Virus record (IMG/VR): IMGVR_UViG_3300031598_000007
Coordinates: 1-43,175 of that record
DNA length: 43,175 nucleotides
Reading direction: 5' to 3' (one strand)
Source of the DNA: a virus
Of this stretch, positions 21,101-27,865 are shown piece after piece (positions within the stretch are counted from its first letter, which is position 1; each line of letters starts with the position of its first letter). The notes below the pieces were generated by a model that saw only the letters and a list, made by a program, of their open reading frames with translations, was not told the DNA's origin and did no database searches. Position numbers and translations under genes: made by a program.

Positions 21101-21713
21101 AGCAATACATATACAAAGTATATTTCAAATGATACTAAAGTTATTAGAACAAAAAGATATGGAAATAGATGAGGCTTTTACTGAGGGTGTAGAATTTGAT
21201 GCACAAAACCATGAAGATAAACGCTTTGCGTTAGCCGAAAGGGATAGGGTGCTTATTGATAAAGGCTACACGAAAGGTTTGCGTGAAGGTATTGGGTTTG
21301 GATATGATAAAGGCTACGATATAGGGAAAATTGCGCATCAAACCAACCGCACCGCCTCTTACGATGCAGGCTGGGAAGAAGGCTGTGAAGAAGGCTATGA
21401 AGAAGGCTACGATGCAGGCTGGTGTGAAGGCTATGATAGAGGCCACGCTAATGGTGAAGAAGAGCGATTGGAATTAGCAGATGCTTTAAGTAAAGCAGAG
21501 GAAAATGACTATGAAGCAGGCTGGGAAGAAGGCTGTGAAGAAGGCCACGATGCAGGCTGTAAAGAAGGCTATGAAGAAGGTCACGATGCAGGCTGGGATG
21601 AAGGCTATGATAAAGGCCACGATAATGGGGAAGATAGAGGCTTTAATAATGCCTGTCTTGCTATATCTACCTTTGCCTTAAATAAAGCAGAGGAAAATGA
21701 CGATGAAGAATGA
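21093..21713 (+). CDS. Glycine-every-fourth-residue (GX3) repeat protein
   Basis: 206 residues, start after AGGAGAATAACA. Gly occurs at every fourth position in three runs: six (58-78), eight (93-121) and eleven (143-183), with spacers such as W-E-E, Y-D-A, H-D-K. This is the GX3 pattern of Yae1/Lto1 ('deca-GX3') and of the FliH-type GxxxG helices, which pack helix to helix or bind partners. It is strongly acidic. DNA repeats (GGCTATGAAGAAGGC-like units) indicate recent expansion. Role unknown; the next gene encodes a membrane peptide. Confidence 0.75.
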   Translation: MTKAIHIQSIFQMILKLLEQKDMEIDEAFTEGVEFDAQNHEDKRFALAERDRVLIDKGYTKGLREGIGFGYDKGYDIGKIAHQTNRTASYDAGWEEGCEEGYEEGYDAGWCEGYDRGHANGEEERLELADALSKAEENDYEAGWEEGCEEGHDAGCKEGYEEGHDAGWDEGYDKGHDNGEDRGFNNACLAISTFALNKAEENDDEE

Positions 21714-21813
21714 ACGTAACTTTAGTGGATTTGCTTTGAGTATGTGTATCATAGTATTTATAATGATAGTTGCACCAGTAGTTACGATGCAAGTCGTTGG
21801 GTGGTACAATTGA
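21703..21813 (+). CDS. Tiny single-TM peptide before the SleB hydrolase
   Basis: 36 residues: MKNERNFSGFALSMCIIVFI then MIVAPVVTMQVVGWYN. A single hydrophobic helix after a polar start. It overlaps the preceding stop region and ends in TGA overlapping a TTG at 21810. Possibly a small holin or a spanin-like accessory; inference from the neighbouring wall hydrolase. Confidence 0.55.
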   Translation: MKNERNFSGFALSMCIIVFIMIVAPVVTMQVVGWYN

Positions 21814-22202
21814 TTACGGCTTCACTCATGTGCTTGGCTCTCAACATATACCATGAGTCACGAGGTGACACTATGTCAGGTCAGTATGCAGTAGCCCATG
21901 TTGTAATCAACAGGGTGCAAAGCGACAAGTACCCAAGTAGTGTATGTAGTGTAGTTAAGCAGGGATACAGTAATGGTAGGCATAAGTGTCAATTCAGTTG
22001 GTTCTGTGATGGTAAGTCAGACACGCCTCGTGAGAAAATAGCGTGGGCTTGGTCACTACTTGTAGCTGATGATGTACTACGTGGTAACTCGTATGATGAA
22101 ACAGACAACGCTACACACTACCACGCACTGTATGTTAAACCTTATTGGGCTGATTCACTGAAGGTGACTGGAGTAATTGGGTCACACATATTCTATAAAT
22201 AG
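21810..22202 (+). CDS. SleB-type cell wall hydrolase
   Basis: 130 residues from a coupled TTG at 21810; ATG at 21828 or GTG at 21744 are alternatives. The SleB (Hydrolase_2) core is clear: CLALNIYHESRGDTMSGQYA with the catalytic Glu in YHE, then VAHVVINRVQSDKYPSSVCS, VVKQGY, QFSWFCDGKSDTP and the end DNATHYHALYVKPYWADSLK. It cuts peptidoglycan glycan strands (lytic transglycosylase-like). Unusually it lies in the early operon, far from the holin-GH108 lysis pair. Confidence 0.85.
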   Translation: MITASLMCLALNIYHESRGDTMSGQYAVAHVVINRVQSDKYPSSVCSVVKQGYSNGRHKCQFSWFCDGKSDTPREKIAWAWSLLVADDVLRGNSYDETDNATHYHALYVKPYWADSLKVTGVIGSHIFYK

Positions 22203-22283
22203 CTTATCGTTACTAGTATAGGGGTTGACGGGACTATACAACTATGGCACAGTTGCCACATAACTTAAACATGGAGAATAAAA
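22203..22283 (+). other. Intergenic gap with a short dyad
   Basis: Contains TTGACG (22225-22230) and the dyad TGGCA-CAGT-TGCCA (22245-22258). No -10 box lies at the right distance, so I do not call a promoter. GGAGAATAAAA before 22284 is the RBS of the next gene. Confidence 0.4.
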
Positions 22284-23111
22284 ATGACATATATACCAGA
22301 TCACTTAGACTTTCAGGTAGCTTTTGAACCTACTAAAATGCACGATAAGAAATACGTATTAAATAATGAAACAGGTGAATACCTTGGCATTGTAGGTAAA
22401 TCGTTTCAGTGTGCATCACATGGTGATTTCTTTCGTGGTGTCATGGACACTGCAACACAAGAGCTAGGTGCTGAGTCACTTGAAGATGCTGAGCATACCT
22501 TTAAGACTGCACGTAATGGTGCATGGGCTATGCTTGACGTGACCCTACCTAACATTAAGACTACCATCACAACTGACAAGGCGCAGACTGAGATTGGTAA
22601 CAGGATCATAAGTTTGCATGGCATAGATGGGTCATGTAGTAATCAAGTATTCTTTGGTGCAATAGATTTCTTCTGTACTAACGGCATGATTACAGGGGAT
22701 CACGACAAGGTGCGTAAGAAGAATACCTCTAACTTTACGATGGATAGTTTTATCTATGAATTAAATCGTGCAAGGACTGATTTCTTCCAGCAGGCCGCCA
22801 AGATGCAAGTATGGGCAGAGACTAGCCTAAAGTTTATAAATGTTAAAGACTTGCTTGACAGTATCATTAGCTCTAAGACAAAAGCTGAGAAGATGTTTGG
22901 CTTGTACAATACCGAGGCTAGTGTGCGTGGTCACAATAAATTCTCATTGTATTCTGCCTTCACTAACTACGCTAGTTATGCCGACGAACGTAATGGCTTT
23001 AGCTTACGTAACACTGGACATGATACACAAGCGATAAGCATGTGGTCACGTGAACAAGAGGTATCTAAGTGGGTCAGTAATGATCGCTTTCGTTTGTTGG
23101 AGGCAGCATGA
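22284..23111 (+). CDS. DUF932 (phage/plasmid-like TIGR03299) protein
   Basis: 275 residues. It shows the family pattern: N-terminal substrate-like domain (YVLNNETGEYLGIVGKSFQC), central GSCSNQVFFGAIDFFCTNGM, and C-terminal SLYSAFTNYASYADERNGFS. DUF932 proteins are common on phages and plasmids; their biochemical role is not settled. It starts the DNA metabolism block and overlaps the next small gene by ATGA. Confidence 0.88.
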   Translation: MTYIPDHLDFQVAFEPTKMHDKKYVLNNETGEYLGIVGKSFQCASHGDFFRGVMDTATQELGAESLEDAEHTFKTARNGAWAMLDVTLPNIKTTITTDKAQTEIGNRIISLHGIDGSCSNQVFFGAIDFFCTNGMITGDHDKVRKKNTSNFTMDSFIYELNRARTDFFQQAAKMQVWAETSLKFINVKDLLDSIISSKTKAEKMFGLYNTEASVRGHNKFSLYSAFTNYASYADERNGFSLRNTGHDTQAISMWSREQEVSKWVSNDRFRLLEAA

Positions 23112-23275
23112 CTATTTACACGTTAAAAAACAGTACTGATGGGGAGGTGTGGGAAGCCACACTGCCCCAGATACTACACGAAATAAATGATGATCGTATT
23201 GGTGAATGGGAAGAATATGACGAAACAGATTGGCAAGAGGGTCTGCTACACTTCACCACATGGGAGATTGTATGA
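23108..23275 (+). CDS. Small acidic protein before the integrase
   Basis: 55 residues: MTIYTLKNSTDGEVWEATLP, QILHEINDDRIGEWEEYDET, DWQEGLLHFTTWEIV. Coupled on both sides by ATGA overlaps (23108 and 23272). Very acidic and rich in Trp. It could modulate the integrase it is coupled to; unproven. No family recognised. Confidence 0.65.
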   Translation: MTIYTLKNSTDGEVWEATLPQILHEINDDRIGEWEEYDETDWQEGLLHFTTWEIV

Positions 23276-24375
23276 GCACCTTACCACGATATGTACAGCA
23301 ACGTGTGTCACCTTCGGGTGACATCACCTATAGATTTAACCCGCCGCAATCTTTTATTGATGAAGACGTAGTAAAACGTGAAGAGTTAGGCTCTGACCTC
23401 AAGTTGGTGCGAAAGAATGTCAAGGTATACAACGACGCAATTGACGCATACCGCAAGGCATGTGCGTTAGTTATACAAATAAAGCCCAACAGTAAGGTGA
23501 CAGATTTGATTAACTATTACTATTCCTCTAATGATTTCAACATGTTACGGACTAGTACTAAGGTGGATTACAGATACTTCTTAACGATCTTACACCAGAC
23601 AATGGGTACTCGTAAATATGAGTTGGTTACATCTAAGATAGCTAAGCAGGCATATGAGGACTGGGTTAAGCGTGGCATAAGTTTTGCTAACCACGCCGCT
23701 ACCTGTGCCAGTAGGGTATACAACTACGCTATACAAATGGAACACACATCACAGAACCCTTGGGCTAACATCAAACGTAAGACATCACCGCAACGTAAGG
23801 TAGTGTGGCAACATGATGATGTTGTCAGGTTTCTTGATAAAGCTTACAGCGATTACGAATACAGAAACGTAGGCTTGATAGTACAGATGGCATACGAGTG
23901 GTGTCAACGATTAGGTGACATGCGTACATTACAATGGGAGAACATAGACCTACGTAATCGTAAGCTGACATTGGAGCAGAGTAAACGTAGGGCTGATGTT
24001 ACGCTACCTATATCAGAGGAGCTATGTATAATGTTAGATGCACAACGTAATGACTTCGGCTTTCAAGAGTATGTAGCACCCCACCCAAGGCCAATGAATG
24101 GTACGTACCAACCCTATGCAATGGAACGTCTATCTAAGGTAGGCCGTAGGGTAATGAGGTTGGCTAAGTTGCCAGAGGAATTACGTATGATGGACTTACG
24201 ACGAACAGGTGTGACACAGATGATAGAAGCTGACGTATCTATAGGTCAGATCATGTCAGTTACTGGTCATGGTCATGTGTCTTCTGTGAAACCCTATATA
24301 AAAAATACGTATGCCTCTGCAAATAATGCCTTGACACAGAGAAACGTTAGTGTACAATCGAGTACTGACGAGTAA
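23272..24375 (+). CDS. int: Tyrosine recombinase / integrase
   Basis: 367 residues; the ATG at 23272 overlaps the preceding TGA, which fixes the start. N-terminal SAM-like core-binding domain (about 75-165: STKVDYRYFLTILHQTMGTR). The catalytic domain carries R213 (CQRLGDMRTLQW), K238 (EQSKRRADVTLP), R310 (MMDLRRTGVTQM, with the usual box II His replaced by Met), H333 (TGHGH) and Y342 (VKPYI). It should insert phage DNA into a host site. No excisionase, repressor or att site was found nearby. Confidence 0.88.
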   Translation: MSTLPRYVQQRVSPSGDITYRFNPPQSFIDEDVVKREELGSDLKLVRKNVKVYNDAIDAYRKACALVIQIKPNSKVTDLINYYYSSNDFNMLRTSTKVDYRYFLTILHQTMGTRKYELVTSKIAKQAYEDWVKRGISFANHAATCASRVYNYAIQMEHTSQNPWANIKRKTSPQRKVVWQHDDVVRFLDKAYSDYEYRNVGLIVQMAYEWCQRLGDMRTLQWENIDLRNRKLTLEQSKRRADVTLPISEELCIMLDAQRNDFGFQEYVAPHPRPMNGTYQPYAMERLSKVGRRVMRLAKLPEELRMMDLRRTGVTQMIEADVSIGQIMSVTGHGHVSSVKPYIKNTYASANNALTQRNVSVQSSTDE

Positions 24376-24393
24376 CATAGAAAGTGATATAAC
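24365..24393 (+). promoter_or_regulatory. Weak promoter-like site before primase
   Basis: CTGACG (24365-24370), 17 bases, TATAAC (24388-24393) preceded by TGA, the same -10 context as at 29915. Its start point would fall just after the primase ATG at 24396, which weakens it, unless translation begins at the Met 20 codons in. Confidence 0.3.
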
Positions 24394-24395
24394 TT

Positions 24396-25160
24396 ATGAA
24401 CATAAATAATATAGTACGTGATTTAGAATTAGTTAATAGTGAGACAAGACGTATGACGTGTCCTCTATGCGGAACTAAGAACACATTTACTGTTACAAAT
24501 AACATGGGTTCTATCGTATGGAATTGTTACAAGGCAAGTTGTTCTGTATCAGGTGGTACTAACGTATCCCTTAGTGCAGATGATATACGTAAGTCGTTTG
24601 GTTTTGTTGCCGAAGAGACACACATACCAAAATTCGTCAAGCCTGAGTGGTTTGTACGAGACTACAAAAAGATAGCCGGCTTCTGTGACCAGTGGCAGTT
24701 AGACCCACAAGCACTGGGTCTTCTGTATGATGTAAGAGAACATCGTGTGGTCTTCCCTGTTGTACACAATGGTGCAATGGTGGATGCCACAGGCAGATCA
24801 CTCGGTAAACGAATACCTAAGTGGAAGCGATATGGAAAAAGTCACTTGCCATATGTATCAGGACGTGGTAAAACTGCTGTAGTTGTTGAGGATTGCATCA
24901 GTGCCGCAGTAGTTGGTGATACTGGTGTAGCTGTGGGGGTCGCAGTGTTGGGTACATCATTATCCATTAGTCACAAGGAATACTTATCGCAATTCTCGAC
25001 AGCTATAGTAGCCCTTGACCCCGACGCACTACCCAAGACATTACAATTTGCTAAAGAACTACGTGGCTACGTAGATACTGTAAAGGTACTACGCCTCGAC
25101 GACGACTTAAAATATAGACAGCCATCCGACATGGCTAACCTTTCAACACTAGGAGAATAA
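24396..25160 (+). CDS. DNA primase (zinc ribbon plus TOPRIM)
   Basis: 254 residues. N-terminal zinc ribbon with C22, C25, C44 and C49 (MTCPLCGTKN, WNCYKASC). TOPRIM catalytic residues: E165 in AVVVEDCISA and D208/D210 in IVALDPDAL. This matches the primase half of T7 gp4, but ends where the helicase half would begin; the helicase is the next gene, three bases downstream. It makes RNA primers for lagging-strand synthesis. Confidence 0.9.
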   Translation: MNINNIVRDLELVNSETRRMTCPLCGTKNTFTVTNNMGSIVWNCYKASCSVSGGTNVSLSADDIRKSFGFVAEETHIPKFVKPEWFVRDYKKIAGFCDQWQLDPQALGLLYDVREHRVVFPVVHNGAMVDATGRSLGKRIPKWKRYGKSHLPYVSGRGKTAVVVEDCISAAVVGDTGVAVGVAVLGTSLSISHKEYLSQFSTAIVALDPDALPKTLQFAKELRGYVDTVKVLRLDDDLKYRQPSDMANLSTLGE

Positions 25161-25163
25161 CAC

Positions 25164-26393
25164 ATGGAACTATCCCTCATTCGTAGTCTGATGGACAAAG
25201 AATTTTATGACGATCACAAGGGTTCACGTTGCCCTGATCGTTTGTTTAGTAAGGACGTGCGTAAGATCAAGCAATCTATTGACAACGCAATGGTTGCATA
25301 TGAACGTAGTGTAACACCTGCTGAGATAGAGGCGTTGTTCATGGCTAACAACCCTACACTAACTACTGCACAGAAACAGGCGTACAGTGTGCTGTTCATG
25401 CAGGTAAACAAAGAGACACCTATGGGTAGTGACATAGCACAAGAGGTGTTATCTAAACTATTCCAACAGGTGATAGGCGAAGACATTGCTAACCTTGGGT
25501 TCGACTATGTAAATGGTAGCAAGACTAGCCTTGATCCATTGCGACAGATGCTTGAGCAGTATCAAGATGACTTCACCCCTAACCTCAAGGTTACATGGGA
25601 AGACATTGACTTCGATACTATCATGTCACTCAATGATCTTGAGACACGTTGGACATTCAACATACCCAGCTTGACACGTAAGGTAGAAGGTATAAATGCA
25701 GGTCACTTGATTGAGGTAGGGGCACGTCCTAACACTGGTAAGACGTCGTTTCATGCCTCACTTGTAGCTGGGCCGAATGGCTTTTGTGCCCAAGGCGCAA
25801 GGGTAGTTGTACTGTGTAACGAAGAAGGGTATGGACGTGTCGTAATGCGTTACATAAATGCCGTTAGTGGTTACGACAAGCATGAGCTACAGAAACCAGA
25901 GATCAAAAAGAAGGCAATGGAATCCTTCCTAAAGATCAAGCCTAACCTTATGTTCAAAGACGCAACAGGCCGTGATATGAATTGGGTTGAGTCTGTATGT
26001 AAATCATATAAGCCTGACATTATTATACTTGACATGGGTGATAAGTTTGCACGTACTGCTGGCTTCTCTCGCCCTGATGAAGCACTCAAAGCTAACGCCA
26101 TACAAGCACGACAGATAGCCAAGCAACAAGAGTGTGCTGTGTTCTACATGTCGCAACTGTCTGCCGATGCCGAGGGTAAGGTTGTACTCAACCAAGCTAT
26201 GATGGAAGGTAGTCGTACAGGTAAGGCGGCAGAAGCTGACCTGATGATTATGATTAGTAAGAACCCTACAGTTGAAGGACAAGAGGAAGAAGACAACCAA
26301 CGTCACATCAACGTAGTCAAGAACAAACTGTCAGGTTGGCACGGCATTGTACACACAGACCTAGAGTACAAGATTGCGAGGTACGTATCTTGA
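25164..26393 (+). CDS. Replicative DNA helicase (DnaB/T7 gp4 C-half type)
   Basis: 409 residues. The N-terminal helical region (1-150) is followed by a RecA-like domain with Walker A GARPNTGKTS (186-195), Walker B PDIIILDMGDKF (D290), and AVFYMSQLSADAEGK then a C-terminal KNKLSGWHG finger-like motif. Encoded separately from the primase, so the two act as partners rather than one T7-style chain. Unwinds DNA ahead of the polymerase. Confidence 0.9.
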   Translation: MELSLIRSLMDKEFYDDHKGSRCPDRLFSKDVRKIKQSIDNAMVAYERSVTPAEIEALFMANNPTLTTAQKQAYSVLFMQVNKETPMGSDIAQEVLSKLFQQVIGEDIANLGFDYVNGSKTSLDPLRQMLEQYQDDFTPNLKVTWEDIDFDTIMSLNDLETRWTFNIPSLTRKVEGINAGHLIEVGARPNTGKTSFHASLVAGPNGFCAQGARVVVLCNEEGYGRVVMRYINAVSGYDKHELQKPEIKKKAMESFLKIKPNLMFKDATGRDMNWVESVCKSYKPDIIILDMGDKFARTAGFSRPDEALKANAIQARQIAKQQECAVFYMSQLSADAEGKVVLNQAMMEGSRTGKAAEADLMIMISKNPTVEGQEEEDNQRHINVVKNKLSGWHGIVHTDLEYKIARYVS

Positions 26394-26809
26394 ACGAAGC
26401 AGCGTTTAAAAAACTACACAAGAACATATGCCTCAATGCCTCAAGGCCATCACCTACTAGGAAATCTGGTACACCTGACTACAAGGTTAAAGAGGTTAAC
26501 GTTACTGTAAAAGAATTGATGGATATGTTTTATAATAAACAAGAGAGGAAATGTTATTGGCTTGGTGTTGAATTAAATCCTGAATGGATATTCACACCCA
26601 AGCACCCTATGGCAATATCTGTGGATCGTTTTGAATATAACTATGACAGGGACACAGTTGTTATCTGTTCTAGGTTTGCAAACTTAGGACGTAACACCTG
26701 CCCTGATGAATTGTTTTCTAACACTATGCACTTTTTAAAAAACAAATGGGGTTGGGAAGAATATTTAAACAAACCACCTATACAGAAGGAGTTATTTTCG
26801 TATGATTGA
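26390..26809 (+). CDS. Putative HNH-like endonuclease
   Basis: 139 residues from a TTG at 26390 overlapping the helicase TGA (TTGA). The core, ERKCYWLGVELNPEWIFTPK followed by HPMAISVDRFEYNYDRDTVV and ICSRFANLGRNTCPDELF, follows the plan of phage HNH/His-Me nucleases: 'CxWxGxxL...P..xSxDRxx..Y....V...cr..NlgR'. The expected metal-binding His is replaced around the SVDR strand, so activity is uncertain. Position between helicase and ThyX suggests DNA processing. Confidence 0.6.
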   Translation: MNEAAFKKLHKNICLNASRPSPTRKSGTPDYKVKEVNVTVKELMDMFYNKQERKCYWLGVELNPEWIFTPKHPMAISVDRFEYNYDRDTVVICSRFANLGRNTCPDELFSNTMHFLKNKWGWEEYLNKPPIQKELFSYD

Positions 26810-27479
26810 AGCAACATATATAGACCACATGGGATCAGATTTGTCGGTAGTGAATGCCGCAAGGGTATCCTTTGGTAAGAACAGGCATCATGTAGGTGCT
26901 AAGGATGAGAAACTAATAGCCTATCTAGCTAAGCATGAACACATGTCTCCCTTTGGTCATGCCTTTGCGTCCTTCCACATACAAGCACCAATCTTTGTGG
27001 CACGACAGCTTGTCAAACATTCCTACCTTCGGTGGAATGAAGTATCAAGACGTTATGTTAGTGACCAGCCAAAGTTATACGAACCTACTACATGGCGAGG
27101 TAAGTCTGACGACAAGAAGCAAGGTAGTAGTGATGCAGTAACAATAGATGACATACACATCAGTACTACACAGACGTATGACCTTTCGTTATATAAGCAC
27201 CTGTTAGCTACTGGAGTTTGCGAAGAGCAAGCACGTATGGTATTACCACAGAATACAATGACCGAGTGGTACTGGAGTGGTAGCTTGGATGCCTTTAGTC
27301 GTATGTGTAACTTACGATGCAAGCCTGACACTCAGTTGGAGACACGTCACGTAGCTAATCAGATTAGTAATAAGATGCTGACGTTGTTTCCTGTATCTTG
27401 GGACGCCTTAACTTACACAGTTAGAAGTAAGATGCCTAAGCTAGATACTACAGGTAAATTTAACTATGAAGGAGAGTGA
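26802..27479 (+). CDS. thyX: Flavin-dependent thymidylate synthase ThyX
   Basis: 225 residues, ThyX length and architecture: AARVSFGK (20-26), HEHMSPFGHAFASFHIQAPI (45-64), then FVARQLVKHSYLRWNEVSRR (65-84) and RMVLPQNTMTEWYWSGSLDA with late CNLRCKPDTQLETR. The signature RHRxxSxNExSxR is present in altered form as K72-H-S-x-x-R-x-N-E-x-S-x-R. ThyX makes dTMP from dUMP with FAD and methylene-tetrahydrofolate, supplying the polymerase encoded downstream. Confidence 0.92.
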   Translation: MIEATYIDHMGSDLSVVNAARVSFGKNRHHVGAKDEKLIAYLAKHEHMSPFGHAFASFHIQAPIFVARQLVKHSYLRWNEVSRRYVSDQPKLYEPTTWRGKSDDKKQGSSDAVTIDDIHISTTQTYDLSLYKHLLATGVCEEQARMVLPQNTMTEWYWSGSLDAFSRMCNLRCKPDTQLETRHVANQISNKMLTLFPVSWDALTYTVRSKMPKLDTTGKFNYEGE

Positions 27480-27659
27480 ATGATGAATTGCTGGCACTGT
27501 AATGCTGAACTAATATGGGGTGGCGATGAAGATTTATTAGATGAAGAAGAGTGGGCAATGGTTACTAACTTTAGTTGTCCAACCTGCACATCAATGACTT
27601 TGGTTTACCTACCCAACGATCACGAAGATAATTTTATTATGGAGAATGTGAATGGCTAA
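27480..27659 (+). CDS. Small zinc-ribbon protein
   Basis: 59 residues: MMNCWHCNAELIWGGDEDLL, DEEEWAMVTNFSCPTCTSMT, LVYLPNDHEDNFIMENVNG. Two CxxC knuckles (C4/C7 and C33/C36) make a zinc ribbon. Starts at the base after the ThyX stop and overlaps the next gene by 8 bases. May bind DNA or a protein; unknown. Confidence 0.7.
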   Translation: MMNCWHCNAELIWGGDEDLLDEEEWAMVTNFSCPTCTSMTLVYLPNDHEDNFIMENVNG

Positions 27660-27858
27660 ATGGGAATACGTTGGAGCAATAGGAGAAACGTTACACACTG
27701 AGATGGTACGTAACGATTTAACAGTTGAAGAGGTAGTGCAAGCTATGCATAACTTCGCTAATGATAAAGAGTTTAATAAAGATGTTGACATATTATTTAA
27801 CAATGGTATATTGATAGAAGATGAATGGGACATATGGTCCGATGGAGATATGAGGTAA
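27652..27858 (+). CDS. Small acidic protein, unknown function
   Basis: 68 residues: MAKWEYVGAIGETLHTEMVR, NDLTVEEVVQAMHNFANDKE, FNKDVDILFNNGILIEDEWD. Helical and acidic. Preceded by GGAGAATGTGA. Between ThyX and DNA polymerase. No family recognised. Confidence 0.65.
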   Translation: MAKWEYVGAIGETLHTEMVRNDLTVEEVVQAMHNFANDKEFNKDVDILFNNGILIEDEWDIWSDGDMR

Positions 27859-27865
27859 CGTATAT

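Noticed and set aside
22225-22258. Promoter at TTGACG before the DUF932 gene
   Set aside because: No acceptable -10 box 16-18 bases downstream; only a short dyad is present.
24376-24395. attP site next to the integrase
   Set aside because: Only 20 bases separate integrase and primase and no tRNA-like 3' end is visible; upstream the gene is overlapped by another.
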